NCBI GenBank assembly: GCA_039619475.1
Contig: CM077115.1
Coordinates: 28,781,083-28,845,082 of the forward strand
Direction of reading: 5' to 3'
Origin: Icerya purchasi
Lineage: Eukaryota; Arthropoda; Insecta; Hemiptera; Monophlebidae
Length of the DNA: 64,000 bases
Shown here piece by piece: positions 35,601 through 47,009 of the stretch (position 1 is the first letter of the stretch; each line of letters starts with the position of its first letter). The notes beneath the pieces were generated by a model, which saw only the letters and a program-made list of their open reading frames with translations, did no database searches and was not told where the DNA came from. The translations under genes were made by a program, and so were the position numbers.

Positions 35601-37229
35601 AATATGTAAAAAATGATTTATTATGTAATTTAAAATAATAAGAAAGCAAGTGTAAACGATAAATTCCGAAGTGAAATAACCGATTATAAACAACAATGTT
35701 TTCTCAATTGGTTTTAAATTTATTAATTCTAATTGTAGCATTAAAGAACACATATTGTAAAAACATTCTCTAACGGGTTCATTATCTTTTTATGTTTCAA
35801 CTGTTTCAAATGGGGACTTTTCTTGGAAATAAAAAACAAGAAAAAAGCAACAGAAACCGAAATGAAGGTGTTTATAGATCATGTTGCTTTAAAAAAGAAA
35901 CGAATAAATAAAAACCGGAAAGAAACGTTTAAACAATTTATTGATATTAATGATAAATGGATCGACGTGAACCGTGATAGTTTTCGTTTGCAGTGAATAT
36001 ATGTATTTTTCAACTCGTCCGTGTTTTACGTTTTTCGCACATTTGCAATGAAAGCATATCAGTTTTTTCATAGAATAACAAGCAAGCGTCAAAGTCAAAT
36101 TTTAAAAGATCGTTTTTTTTTTTTTTTTTTTTATTTTACCAAGTTTCATTTTTTTGTCAAAAGTAAATCTCGTAGTTTTGAAATTTAAAAATATACGACT
36201 AATTGAACCATTTCAAAATGTTTTAGCAGAAACTTTTAACATAACAGTAAACAAAGCCAATAAAAATAATTTTATTTCCTATTTAATTGCCGCATTCTAA
36301 AATAGCTTGTAAAATCGAAAAATACGATGATCAATTAAAAATCGGTCGACTCCCTTTTAAAATTACTCGTTTCGTAGAAAACTACGAAACAAGAAGACCT
36401 CAACTAACTGATTTATTTTCAATCACGTGTAAATTTCATCAAAATCACTAGAGCCGTTTCCGAGAACCCCCGTTACATAGATGTACAATATTTGCTCATA
36501 CTATAAAATATTAATTTAAACAATAACCAAAACTGAAATAGTATTTAATTTATAAGAAAATTATTAAATGTAAAAATAGTTTAACAACTCTTTCGGCATA
36601 ATACGTTTCTCTGTGCCACTTACGCACGGGCACCGATTGTCATGTGCTACCTCATTTGCTTGGCACACTCTTCCATTAACACTCCTCTGTCGTGAATTAC
36701 GGCAAATGTATAAACCGCTCAAAACTACCCCCCCCCCCCCATATTATCCGTGATAAGCACGCTGCATTGAATTTCGTTGAAACCAGTTAAAGTGCTCTTA
36801 GTAAATTCCGTTAATTTTCACGGTTATCATCATCATTGCCGAATGTTGTTCGATATCTAGCTGTAATTCTAGATACGAGATTATCCTTAAGCAACACTTA
36901 AAACACGCTAAAGCTTTTATTGGTGAGCAGATTTTTTTTGGATACGGTACTTTTCCGAAAAATAGTAACACTCAAGCCCGCGTTCACATTGAGTTTCATC
37001 GGGTGGAATTTTTCGTGAGCGCCACGAAGTTTTCCTTCGATAATTTAGTAGTTCATGCAAAGTGCCTCTACACATACTTTGAAGTTTTTCTTTTTTTTCT
37101 TTTTTTTTTTTTCGTAACAGTCTAATGCTCAGAAGAGAATAAAACGAATTCGTTCCAACAAGGACTCAAAAGAAAAAAGAACCCAAATTGAAGGAAACGA
37201 AAATCGTTATAAAATACATATATGTATAT
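35601..37229. other. A/T-rich DNA with a fragment of a dispersed insect repeat
   Basis: Near 36,418-36,480 the text AAATTTCATCAAAATCACTAG followed by AGCCGTTTCCGAGAAC resembles a repeat core that I recall from many insect genomes. A C13 run lies at about 36,727-36,740. No gene is seen. Confidence 0.4.
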
Positions 37230-37360
37230 ATTATAGAGCGTTTAATTTCTTCTATCTCTAGTAGTATTCAATTCTAATTCGTTTTTCCCTCTCTCTCACT
37301 AATATAACCTAATGCTAGGTAATGTCCTTGGCTGGTGATCCCCAAAAAACAAAAAATGAA
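37230..37360 (+). mobile_element. LINE 3'-tail copy 5
   Basis: Only the 3' UTR and tail remain: TAGGTAATGTCC-TTGGCTGGTGATCCCC followed by an A-rich end, aligned to CTGGGTAAAGGTCC-TTGGTTGACGAGCCC of copy 2. It is a short 5'-truncated or decayed copy. Confidence 0.6.
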
Positions 37361-40305
37361 ACTTTAAATCCACAAAATTAGTGATACAAGCAAAAAAAAC
37401 AAGAACTTGTGAAAGGTAAAACCAAGTTCTACAATTAAAATAATTATTTGGCATATAATGTAATTACTAAATTAATGTTTAGCACGTTCGTAATAACTTC
37501 TGATTTTCTTTATTCTTTTTTTTTTTTTTAGAAATAAAAACCTCCGTTTTTGTTATTTCGCATATTCCCGTTAATTATAAAATTTAAAAATACGTATAAA
37601 AGTTAATCTACATTTTGTTACTCGATTATGACTCGGTGATGTTAGTTTTTTATTGTTACGTTTTTAGCCATTACACAATTTTTTTGCAATACGTAAAACA
37701 AATTTAAATCACCATATCCGATATATATGATTAAGTACAAATTATAAATCGATTTTTCTGCGATATTATTACATTTTTAATTTTATAATTAATCGAGTAT
37801 CTAAAGAGTGACAAAAGTAAATAATAAATAAAGGAAATCGAAAATTATTACAAACACATAAAAAGCGAGAGTAACTTGACAGATAAATTATATATTACGA
37901 GTAGATTTATCTTTTTAGGCTACAAATTTGGCTGTACATTTCACGAGTTCATTTTTTTGTACAGATTTAATTTTTATAATAGTAAAACTCTAAAATTTTT
38001 ATTTAATTTAAATTATTAGTTCTCTTGTTTTTAAATTAAAGATTTAATGAATGCATACAAAAGGTGAGGACGACTTTTTAATAAGCATATGTAAAATAAA
38101 ATTATTAGTTCCAGAGGGATTTATTGTACGACAGAAATTCAACGGTGTTCAAGGCAGCAATTTATAAGCATACACTTTTGTAGGTTTTTAAAAACTAAAT
38201 GAAACAAAAAATTATAATAATACTGTTGAGTTTTATGTTTTACAGTGATCCGATACTCGTATTAAACACACCAAAAGTACGCGGCACCAAATTCTGAATA
38301 CCGCATCGATATTAACAAAGTAAGAAATAAGAGACGATTTTCCCCAAAAACCGAACAAGTTAGCGGAAAATACAACCAATTTTCTTGTCTTTTTAATAAG
38401 AAGTAGATGATTAATGAATTAAAAATATCATAAAATCTATGAAACTTTACGGCTACTTAAAATTCTCTCGATACGATTGGTAGTTTGCGCGCTATTCCAA
38501 AAAATTTATACGCAGACACTAAAAGATCATTTGAAATATTGTATATACAAAAAAAAAAGAATCACTACTGGTAATATCTATGATTAACGCAGTTAACTAG
38601 ACTTATTTTCTTCATTAACAAAATTTAGTTCAATAAAATAACGTTAAATATTTATTCAAATGACTGCCGCATTATTAAATCGTCGCATTTTCCACCCCGT
38701 TTAAAATTTCATGAGAAACGGTCGATTGAAAATACACGGCGGTAGATTAATTCGATTAAGAGTCGACAGACCGATGAATATGATGATGCCTTAAAGCAAA
38801 AACCAATCTCTAGATTGATAAAATTTGGCTCCTTTCTGGGTTTTCTTTTAAAAAAACACCGCCCAATAATCATTCGACCAATTAAAGTTGACTGTTCCAT
38901 TCTCCCGGGGAAAAAAACACGAGTGAGGCGCGTTATTTTCATATTTTATTTCGTTTCACTTTACCATTTTTGATCGGTTATTTCGACATTTAGCAAGCAG
39001 GTCGCACCAAATATACCCCACAGCCCAACCTCACAATCACTTATTGGACGACAAACTGACGCTTATTCGGTGAAATTCTGTAAAGCGGTGGCTCGTTTTT
39101 CTTTCGATCTCTATGTCCCAATGTGTATGTGGAACACGCGCCATTTTTGTTTACTTGGCATATCGTGCGAACAATAATACAAACATTGCTAGGACATTCT
39201 GTTAATATTGTCTGCTCAGCAGACGGTCAATCGCATATTATCTCGCGCAAGGGTAGAGAGGTTTTATAAGGGTCATTGCTAACTGATAAACCAAACATAC
39301 AATTTAAATACCATACAACGGCCGAAAAAATGACATCGTTTGCAGTTTTTATCGCAGTAAACGTTTCTGTTTTGCTTCAGTCTCACCGCACTGAAAACAA
39401 AATTCCAACGCTACCGTATTTCAAAAACTGTGACGTAATAACGAGAAATACGCTAACCCTAAAGCGGCGCGGAAACGCGAAACACACCCCCGGTGAAGTG
39501 AATCGAAAAAGGATGAATCTAATTAACGGAATGTTTTCACGAATTAAGTTCATCTGACCGATACGACACAAACTGAATACTAAACTAGTTTTTGTGCGAA
39601 AAAATTTCAATAGAAAAAGTGATCGACAACTTCAGTTTTAAGCGTTGAATATGAAGGAGTACGTGTAATTCTAAAAAATTCGAAAAAATAACGCACGTTC
39701 TTTCCCCCGATTAATCCTGTTTTCCACAATAGGCAATAATTTCCATTTCCTCGACAACAGAAGAACCCAAACTTCCCCCTTGCATCTTTATTATTTATCC
39801 GTTCGAGACGGTTCCGAAGACAAGCACGCTTATAATACAGTTTTAAAAATGTCAGCCCAGCACTTTTTTGAAGCTCATTTTTAATAATACACATTAAAAA
39901 GCGACAACGGTATCAAAACGCGCGATAACGTATAACCTGTTTTTAAACAATCTTGACCGCGTAAACTGAGTATCAAAATTATACTTTTAACTTTAAAACA
40001 ATTCGCGGATTAGTCGTAAAGTTTTTATTAGGTCGATCTCGTTAAAAAAGTTGATCAACTGTATTGAAACAAAGATTCTTCTCTCTTTATAAAGTTTTCA
40101 TTTGAGTTTTGGAAACTCTTTTTTTAGTACAACTCTGTATCAGATTGAAAACAATGAAAATTCGCGACATTCCGCTGTTTGGTATGTTGTGCCGGTAATA
40201 TTTAAATTTTTTTAATTTTCCTGCACTGCGAATAGATTGTAATAACGGAGGTCGTTTTTCTAGAAGACAAAAAAATAACAAAGAAACGATAAGAACTTCA
40301 TAAAC
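37361..40305. other. A/T-rich DNA without a recognised gene
   Basis: Frames such as 38,709-38,942 (minus), 39,276-39,557 (plus), 39,383-39,610 (minus) and 39,607-39,894 (minus) overlap each other on opposite strands and carry no domain. I see no transposon ends. Confidence 0.4.
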
Positions 40306-40309
40306 GCCT

Positions 40310-40435
40310 TCATTTTTTCTATCTCTAATCGTTTCTTGATATAATGTCTTTCTATTCTTCTAATCTTTTGTGTCGGGTAAATGTCCTGTGCTGACGAGCC
40401 CATAATTAATAATAAAACAAAAAAAAAAACTTCAT
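40310..40435 (+). mobile_element. LINE 3'-tail copy 6
   Basis: TTTTCTATCTCTAATCG keeps the end of the ISDRIKI coding segment in decayed form, followed by CGGGTAAATGTCC-TGTGCTGACGAGCCC and an A-rich end. It lies about 600 bases downstream of the RPRD1 stop codon, in the same DNA but on the opposite strand. Confidence 0.65.
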
Positions 40436-41048
40436 TAATGTCGAAAGTACTGCTTGAAACAACTACGTGACGAGGTTGAGTGTCTGCTTACTTCAGCTGA
40501 AGCAAAATTGAAAAATCATTTTTATTTTTTTTATTTTTAGTTTATTTTAACAGATGTCGATTAAACATATTTCCAACATGCGCATACTAGCGGCTAGAAA
40601 TGAAGCATGAAAAATGCGAATATGATCTTTTATTTTTTATACATAAAACGGCGGGAACACGGCGACTTATACTATTAAAATTAAATATAAGTTGGAGGAT
40701 TCGTTTTCACACGTTAACGTTAGGTTTTTTAAATATATCGTCGATAATTTTATACTAAAAATAAAAAGACTTACGCGATACGATACGACAGTGGTTGAAC
40801 AAGTGCAAAAATATTCGACGCATATTTTAAACACCCAATTTAATAATGACGCGGTTAAAAGAAGAAGAAAAAAAAGAGGAATTACGTCATCTAACGGATA
40901 AGTAAAAAAATTATAAAAACCACTAAAACGTAAAGACTATAAAAAGAAAAATATATATAAGTCCTAAACATAAATTAATATTTTACATCTAAAAGCGATC
41001 GAGAAGAAGGAAACATAAATAAACAAGAGACTAAGTTAACAATTTACA
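40436..41048 (-). other. Region downstream of RPRD1, 3' UTR presumed
   Basis: The transcript of RPRD1 must continue past its stop at 41,049. I see no canonical AATAAA on the minus strand close to the stop; an ATTAAA variant near 40,840 is the nearest candidate. The plus-strand frame 40,692-40,901 is not recognised. Confidence 0.35.
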
Positions 41049-41198
41049 TTACTGCATACTGAACAGATCGCCAGCTGATGGTAATGGCGGCAAACTTCCA
41101 GTTACATCTGGTAACTGATTTAGGTCTGGCATAGTGGACAGCTTTGACTTGAGTTCGTTGCGAACACTGCAGATTTTTTTCAGCTTTTCTTTATATTC
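41049..41198 (-). CDS. RPRD1: RPRD1/CREPT-family protein, last coding exon
   Basis: Fifty codons including the stop. The exon starts EYKEKLKKICSVRNELKSKL, the end of the coiled coil, then has MPDLNQLPDVTG, then LPPLPSAGDLFS, which is the signature C-terminus of RPRD1A/RPRD1B. In characterised animals RPRD1 proteins bind the phosphorylated RNA polymerase II C-terminal repeat through an N-terminal domain, dimerise through this coiled coil and help phosphatases act on the CTD in the nucleus. The acceptor on the minus strand is CTAATTACAG|GAA, phase 0, which joins exactly to the preceding exon ending in ...NLE. Confidence 0.92.
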   Translation of the reverse strand, partial: EYKEKLKKICSVRNELKSKLSTMPDLNQLPDVTGSLPPLPSAGDLFSMQ

Positions 41199-41855
41199 CT
41201 GTAATTAGAATAGCCGAAGAGAATTAATCTACGCCCCTTACCGGTACCCTTTTTTTTGCATTAGCTTATCTGATTAAAATCGTAACAAGTTGACGGGAAA
41301 AAATCAAAAAAAAAAAAGTAAATAAATAAATAAACAAATAAAGAAAGTAGAATATTTTATGCGCCGACGATGGCGGTTTTTCGCAACGCGTTTTCACATT
41401 ACTCCTCTGATGTATGAATAACATCATTAATAAGTTATAAGAAAAAAAAGGATTAATTACAGGCAATGGAATAGAACTGAAACAGGTCGTTGCTAGAGAT
41501 TAAACAAATCGCTTTGCCCGTGTTTTGTTTACTTTCGCTTAGCTAATTTTTTTACTTTTAAACAATTTTTTCTTTTTTTTCCCCTGCATGTGTCTGCGCG
41601 CATGGCTACAATTATCGCCGTCCGTAAAATTGAACTTGTACTGTACTTTCATTTTGAAAAAACAACTTCACATTATCTTAATTATAGTAAATTTACTGAA
41701 ATCAAATTGTGCTAAGTTCGAAAGCATTACGAAATAGCCGACACTGTTCCGGACATCATCTATGTCACCGACGAAATAATACATTTAAATGTCGCCGTTT
41801 TATTTATGTTTCATTTAGTTTCCTAATTAAAAAGAAAAGATGATCGAGCACGTAC

Positions 41856-42031
41856 CTCTAGGTTATTTTCCGCGTGCTCTAGCAGGTCTCTTTGAGACTG
41901 TATGAAATCTTTTAGTAAAATTGTCGCCCTCTTCCGCTGACCCATTTCTGCAACTAAACGTGTATTATAGTCGGCTAGTAACGATACGGCTTCGCATACT
42001 TTTCGCAGAAGGTCTTCGCCCGTTTTTCTAT
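41856..42031 (-). CDS. RPRD1: RPRD1/CREPT-family protein, coiled-coil exon
   Basis: The exon encodes a helical stretch with RKTGEDLLRKVCEAVSLLAD, YNTRLVAEMGQRKRATILLK and QRDLLEHAENNLE. It corresponds to the RPRD1 dimerisation coiled coil (family LLAEYNGRLAAEL region). The splice sites are TTTTTTGCAG|AT at the 5' side and GAG|GTACG at the 3' side. The exon begins with two bases that complete an Asp codon with the G ending the previous exon (GAG|AT frame gives IED). Length is 176 bases. The 657-base intron to the next exon is short and has no recognised repeat. Confidence 0.92.
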
Positions 42032-42479
42032 CTGCAAAAAATTTTAGTTAAAAAATTGATTGTACACTTCTGCATAATTAATTTATTATCCAATATAATT
42101 TCCAAAGGAAATGCCAAAAAATTAACTATAATTTTTGTTTAACTTTTAAATATTTCGCATTAAATACACGATATTTACTAAAAAAAAAAAAAAAATAGAA
42201 ACAACTAAAATAAAACCAAATGTAGATGAAGGTTAATAAAAATGTATTTAATTATTAATTCGACATTTTAATATATACTTAATTGTGTTGCATTAATTTT
42301 TGCATCTATCATGAAAGTCTCCAAAAAAAAAAAATTAACCTACTCTAAACTCAAATACAAAATAGGTTAACATAATTTGTGTAATGAATAAGTATTTCTA
42401 AATTATATATTTCATTTTGTTTAATAGTAACAAAATTTAATGAAAATCGATTATACGAGACACGATCAATAACTTACAC

Positions 42480-43015
42480 TTCGCGATAAAAAAAAAAAAA
42501 AAAAAAAAAAAAAAACGTAAAAAATATGTAAATATATTTTTGAAATTACAATCTTTTCTCCATTTTTCGACGTATTCACCTAAAAAATTCAAGCATTCGT
42601 CGTAACGTGGTATCAATTTTTCGATGCCTTGTTTGAAAAATGTCCGTCCAACTTTGCCTAAATAATTCTTGACGAAATTCTTCACTACTTCTTCGTCTTT
42701 CGCAAAACGCTCTGCTCCCAGGGCTGTTTTCAACAGATCGAGTAAGTCACAAGGTGATAAATCAGGACTGTAAGCTGGATCTAGCCATAATTCCCATTTA
42801 AATTTTTTTATTGGCTTTTATATTATCCGGGCAATATGCGGTGTGGCGTTATCGTGGATGAGAACGATTCCTTTACTCAATTTTCCCGGTCTGACATTTT
42901 TTATCGTCTTTCGACGGTTCGTCGAGGTTTTACAATATGCCTCGACATTGATTGTAGGAACCACTGGAGAATGATATGGAAACAACTCTCTAGGGAATTA
43001 AACCATCTCTTCGAA
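42480..43015 (-). mobile_element. mariner-type transposon fragment (DD34D), decayed
   Basis: On the minus strand the frames read TINVEAYCKTSTNRRKTIKN, then SKGIVLIHDNATPHIARI with the second catalytic Asp (codon 42,851-42,853), an in-frame TAA, then FKWELWLDPAYSPDLSPCD with the third catalytic Asp (42,746-42,748). The two Asp residues are separated by exactly 34 codons, the mariner DD34D spacing. The C-terminus follows: ALGAERFAKDEEVVKNF, FFKQGIEKLIPRYDECLNFL and GEYVEK. The N-terminal DNA-binding half and the first Asp were not found. An A/T tract (28-base A run at 42,488-42,515) lies at its 3' side. Confidence 0.85.
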
Positions 43016-45110
43016 AGCACGCAGTTTTCCTTCCAAATGAACTACAGCTGATTTCAACACTTCATCCGCACTGTAAGCGCAAATTCCGATTACGTAAACA
43101 AAGCCAGCCCCTTAAAACCCCGGTCGATCGTAAAACTAAAAATCGGTGTACATGTACCACGAACAATTTAAAACGAATGTTTCTTATTATACACGGGACA
43201 ACCGAACTCAATAAACTCCGTCAGACAACAATTATCCCTCACATCAACAATACACTCGATACCCGTAGACAAAAAAAAATATGGCACACCGAGTAAAGGA
43301 ACATTCTACAGTGGAATTGCAAGATGGTTTTTTAATAATATTTCTCTGAATTACATCTTGTCGCGGAATATAACCCAGAAATCGTATGTCCACAAGAGTC
43401 ACATCGTAAGCCATTCTAAGCTACCAGCAATCCCAACTACAATATTTTCCGGCTGCCGATGACGACGTCTCAAGTGCCAAAGCGTGTATTAGAATGAGTA
43501 CACTAGTACATACTACCTCCATTGCAGCGGTAACACGCTAGCATCTACCCTAAAAGCCAGTTACAGTTACGCCTCTTCTTACGTCCGTTTCCAGCATTAA
43601 CCTGTCGTCGATATGTGTAACTGCTACTTCCCTCTCAATAACATTACAACACAAATTCAACTTGTTCCAAATCAACCATTCCGCAATACATTTGGACAGC
43701 TTGAACACTTATTATTCACCGATCAGGGGTAATCTGCGCTCACCAAGGAACATGGGTTCTTGCGCGCAATACCGATTTTGAAATAAAATTTTACATCAGT
43801 TTTGCTGAACTCACCGAATGCCATGTCTAATGCGTGATCATAAACTACCGTAGGTCGTCTTCGTCAACCTAAAGTGTATCAAACTCACTTCCAAACCGGA
43901 CATTAAATATAAGTCCTAGATTATGAACAGGAAATATAAAAATCTTTAATCCTTAGTTGTATCAACTATAAACGGATGCCAACTATATAGAGCTCTACTT
44001 CTTAATCGGTCATGAAAAAATTAGATCCTAATCATCATGCATCCTTACGGACCATCACACTATCCTCACCGCTAATGTGGATGCGAAAAATGTGCACAGC
44101 CATACACAGGCCCGTTTCATTGCTCCGAAACTTCCTAACTTAATCAAGGGAACTCGAAACCCCCTATATACAATAAATATAAAAACTTTATCAACTTTAT
44201 CCGCAACCAGTATTCAACTTAAAAGACTGTAAAGGTGTCGCAATAAAAATGGGTTTGTCTTGCGTCGGCCAGAATTATAAAGCAAACAATCCACTAAATC
44301 AAGTCTCTCGACAAGCTGTTCGGAGAATAATATCTTACGTAGACCCAGCAGTTTGCTGTACGGATGGAGCCAAGACCAATAGTAGCGCGAGACCGCAGCA
44401 CCAGCAGCCTGTGCGGTCAAAATAAGAGGTCAAAAATAAGCAACTAAATGATCCTGTTGCGGTTTTGATACAGAAATGTAAGCAATACCTTGTTATTTAA
44501 AAACAGCTATAAAAATAAGGCAGCCGAGAACGTCTGAAAATCTCCAAAACATGCTGGTAGTTACAGATTCTTTGATGACTAGCAGCTTAATTGCTGGTAT
44601 CATAACGAAATCCCCGATGGTACTATGAATACCAAAGAACACCTTTAAACTGCAGAACTAGGAACAGAACATAATTTCACTGCGGGTACCTAGTCACTTT
44701 TGCATCTAATAAATCTGCGCACTCGACTCTATGGTTCTCCAGTCCAGCTAAGCCACCTGGTTCATCACTATTTTCCATAATATTAAGAGGCCGCAAATCA
44801 GTGGGACAATGAATGATCCTCATCTGGAATACTTCTTAGCTTTTTTAAGAATAATTACGCCCCATCATGTCAAGAAATGATTATTGCGAACAGAATCGTT
44901 TACAAATCGATTATACGCAACTTCCCGCGATTATCTTCTAAAACAAAAAGAACCACTATCGCTAAATCTTTTCCACCGACAATATTCTACCTGTAGAGCA
45001 CCTTCTACTTGAATCCAAAAAAAAAAGTGTTCCTGCACAACTTACTTATCTCTTCTTTAAAATACGCATTAGGAAACTATCTGGCCCTAATAAACAGTGT
45101 ACTTAGGTTC

Positions 45111-45134
45111 TTCATATATATGTGTATATATGTA

Positions 45135-45171
<37 letters not shown>

Positions 45172-45172
45172 T
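45111..45172. repeat. (TATG)n/(TA)n microsatellite
   Basis: TATATGTGTATATATGTATAT units pass into a pure TA run. Confidence 0.9.
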
Positions 45173-46224
45173 GTGATGGATTCGGTACGTGTTCGAATTA
45201 TAAAATATTTTCTCTGATAAAATCATTAATTCGCGATTTATAGAACAGCGCGTTTTATTCAGCGTAATCGCGGCTTATAAGTATGAATGATGCTTATCGG
45301 CTAAAACTAAAATTCCCGTACGTGGTCGACCGGGCAGTTGTGTCAGGGTTGAAGCTGTGCACGTGTGAATTGTTAGTAGCGGCCGATAACGAAGATTACT
45401 CGTTATTTCGAAGCTGCGCCGAGCAGCATTGAGCTTAGGGAAGTTTTGTAAAATCCCGTAAAAGGTAGGAGGGATAATTTACGCTATAGTAGTATTATTT
45501 AAGATGATCTAGAAACATCGATGGTGGTGTTATCTTTTATTAATTGTTATAAGTTTATTCAGTTAGAGATAGTCTTGATAGACACTTTGTCTTGCTCGGT
45601 TTCTCAACACCGAGCCTGCAGTGTAATTAATCTAGTCGTCGCGTTACCGTTATTGCCGAACGTATGCGCTATGCCGCATATTATAATTCCGTCGTCTACA
45701 TTCTATATCAATTGGCCAGTTTTCTCTTACCCTTTTTTCTAGTCGACGACAATTTGATACATGTCCGTTACGTTTTTTTCTTTGTTTTTAGATATCAGAA
45801 AAATATACGCGGTTTTGTTATTGAAAATTTCTTATTGGACACGTGGTGGGCCATCGTGACATCTCTGGTACAGAGACGTTTCACGGCGGGTTCGCGAGGT
45901 TTTTTTTAATTCGTTTTTTTTTTTTTTGCAATAAGCAATTTCCCCTTTCCACGTTTTTTTTATCTTTCGTAAAGCCTGATGTGCTCCGCTAGGCAGAGCT
46001 ATTTCAGTCGTGGTACGACGAAAGAAGTTGTCACTGGCGTCCGTAATAATTTTTTTTTTTTAATTTTAATTTTCATCTGGATTTACGCAAATTTCATCAG
46101 AGAAGAACCGGAAACGAGTCCATTTAAATATATATATATATACATATATACATAGTTAAAATATGAGGAACGTGTTGTTAGTAAGTTTTTTTTGGATTAA
46201 ATTTTTTCAAAATACAAATTTTAC

Positions 46225-46324
46225 CTTCAATTTCACGTATTAAATTTACATCTGATACTTCAGGTGGATAACTGGCAATTTTTTCTCTTACTGCTGCATC
46301 ACTGGTTGCTGAGTTTTCCAATTC
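46225..46324 (-). CDS. RPRD1: RPRD1/CREPT-family protein, internal exon
   Basis: Thirty-three codons plus one base: ELENSATSDAAVREKIASYP followed by PEVSDVNLIREIE. It matches the conserved RPRD1 segment DLENAASGDATVRQKIASLP...VQDVSLL, just before the coiled coil. Splice sites are CTCTCGCAG|GAA and GAAG|GTAAAA; phase 0 on entry and phase 1 on exit agree with both neighbours. This exon alone is strong evidence for the family. Confidence 0.93.
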
Positions 46325-46377
46325 CTGCGAGAGAATGAAATAAAATCAAAAAAAGAAATAACATAATTTGTTATAAT

Positions 46378-46378
<1 letters not shown>

Positions 46379-46411
<33 letters not shown>

Positions 46412-46434
46412 GAAGAAGAAGAAGAAGAAGAAGA
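46379..46434. repeat. (AAT)n(AAG)n compound trinucleotide repeat
   Basis: Ten or so AAT units are followed directly by about seven AAG units; on the RPRD1 sense strand this is a (CTT)n(ATT)n pyrimidine-rich tract about 55 bases upstream of the donor-distal side of exon 46,225-46,324's acceptor. Confidence 0.9.
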
Positions 46435-46657
46435 AAACAATAAAACAATTACGTTGTTCGATTTTGAAAAAATGTGAAACACGCGGTGAAAATTCCGGGC
46501 AAAACTTGTCATTTACGTTTACTTCAACTGCATCAGTCTAGTGCTAGAAATAATCAACATATTATAACGCAATGAACTGCAGATATATTCACCAGTTGAT
46601 ATTTATTTATTGACGTTTTTGATTTACTTGTTGTTCGGTTTTTATTTTTTTTCTATT

Positions 46658-47009
46658 ATTAACCAGGTGCTCGTATTGTTTTTGTTTTCATTAACCAGGT
46701 GCTCGTATTATTTTTATTTTCATTAACCAGGTGCTCGTATTGTTTTTGTTTTCATTAACCAGGTGCTCGTATTATTTTTATTTTCATTAACCAGGTGCTC
46801 GTATTGTTTTTGTTTTCATTAACCAGGTGCTCGTATTATTTTTATTTTCATTAACCAGGTGCTCGTATTGTTTTTGTTTTCATTAACCAGGTGCTCGTAT
46901 TATTTTTATTTTCATTAACCAGGTCCTCGTATTGTTTTTGTTTTCATTAACCAGGTGCTCGTATTATTTTTATTTTCATTAACCAGGTCCTCGTATTGTT
47001 TTTGTTTTC
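46658..47009. repeat. 32-bp minisatellite, 11 units, alternating A/B variants
   Basis: Each unit has the form ATTAACCAGGTGCTCGTATT then GTTTTTGTTTTC (A) or ATTTTTATTTTC (B). The variants alternate strictly A-B-A-B over eleven units starting at 46,658, 46,690 and so on to 46,978, so the true repeating block is 64 bp. Nine units hold CAGGTG; two A units (46,914 and 46,978) hold CAGGTC. The final unit ends at 47,009 where CATCAGATG breaks the pattern. Confidence 0.95.

Larger units (their letters stand above)
42032..46224 (-). other. RPRD1 intron (4.2 kb) carrying TE debris
   Basis: The intron is bounded by a GTAAAA donor at 46,224 and a TTTTTTGCAG acceptor at 42,032. It contains a mariner fragment (42,480-43,015), an unassigned stretch of more mixed composition (43,080-44,900), and a (TA)n/(GTATA)n microsatellite at 45,115-45,170. 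An unusual non-A/T-rich patch at 45,180-45,480 starts TGTGATGGATTCGG and contains a stem CGATAACGA...TCGTTATTTCG; it might be a solo LTR or MITE, but no second copy is present to test this. Confidence 0.6.

Noticed and set aside
45180..45480. Solo LTR in the RPRD1 intron
   Set aside because: It begins TGTGA and is less A/T-rich, but I could not find a matching CA end, a target duplication or a second copy.
46658..47009. CRISPR array
   Set aside because: Units are contiguous with no unique spacers, the host is eukaryotic and no cas-like gene is present; it is a minisatellite.
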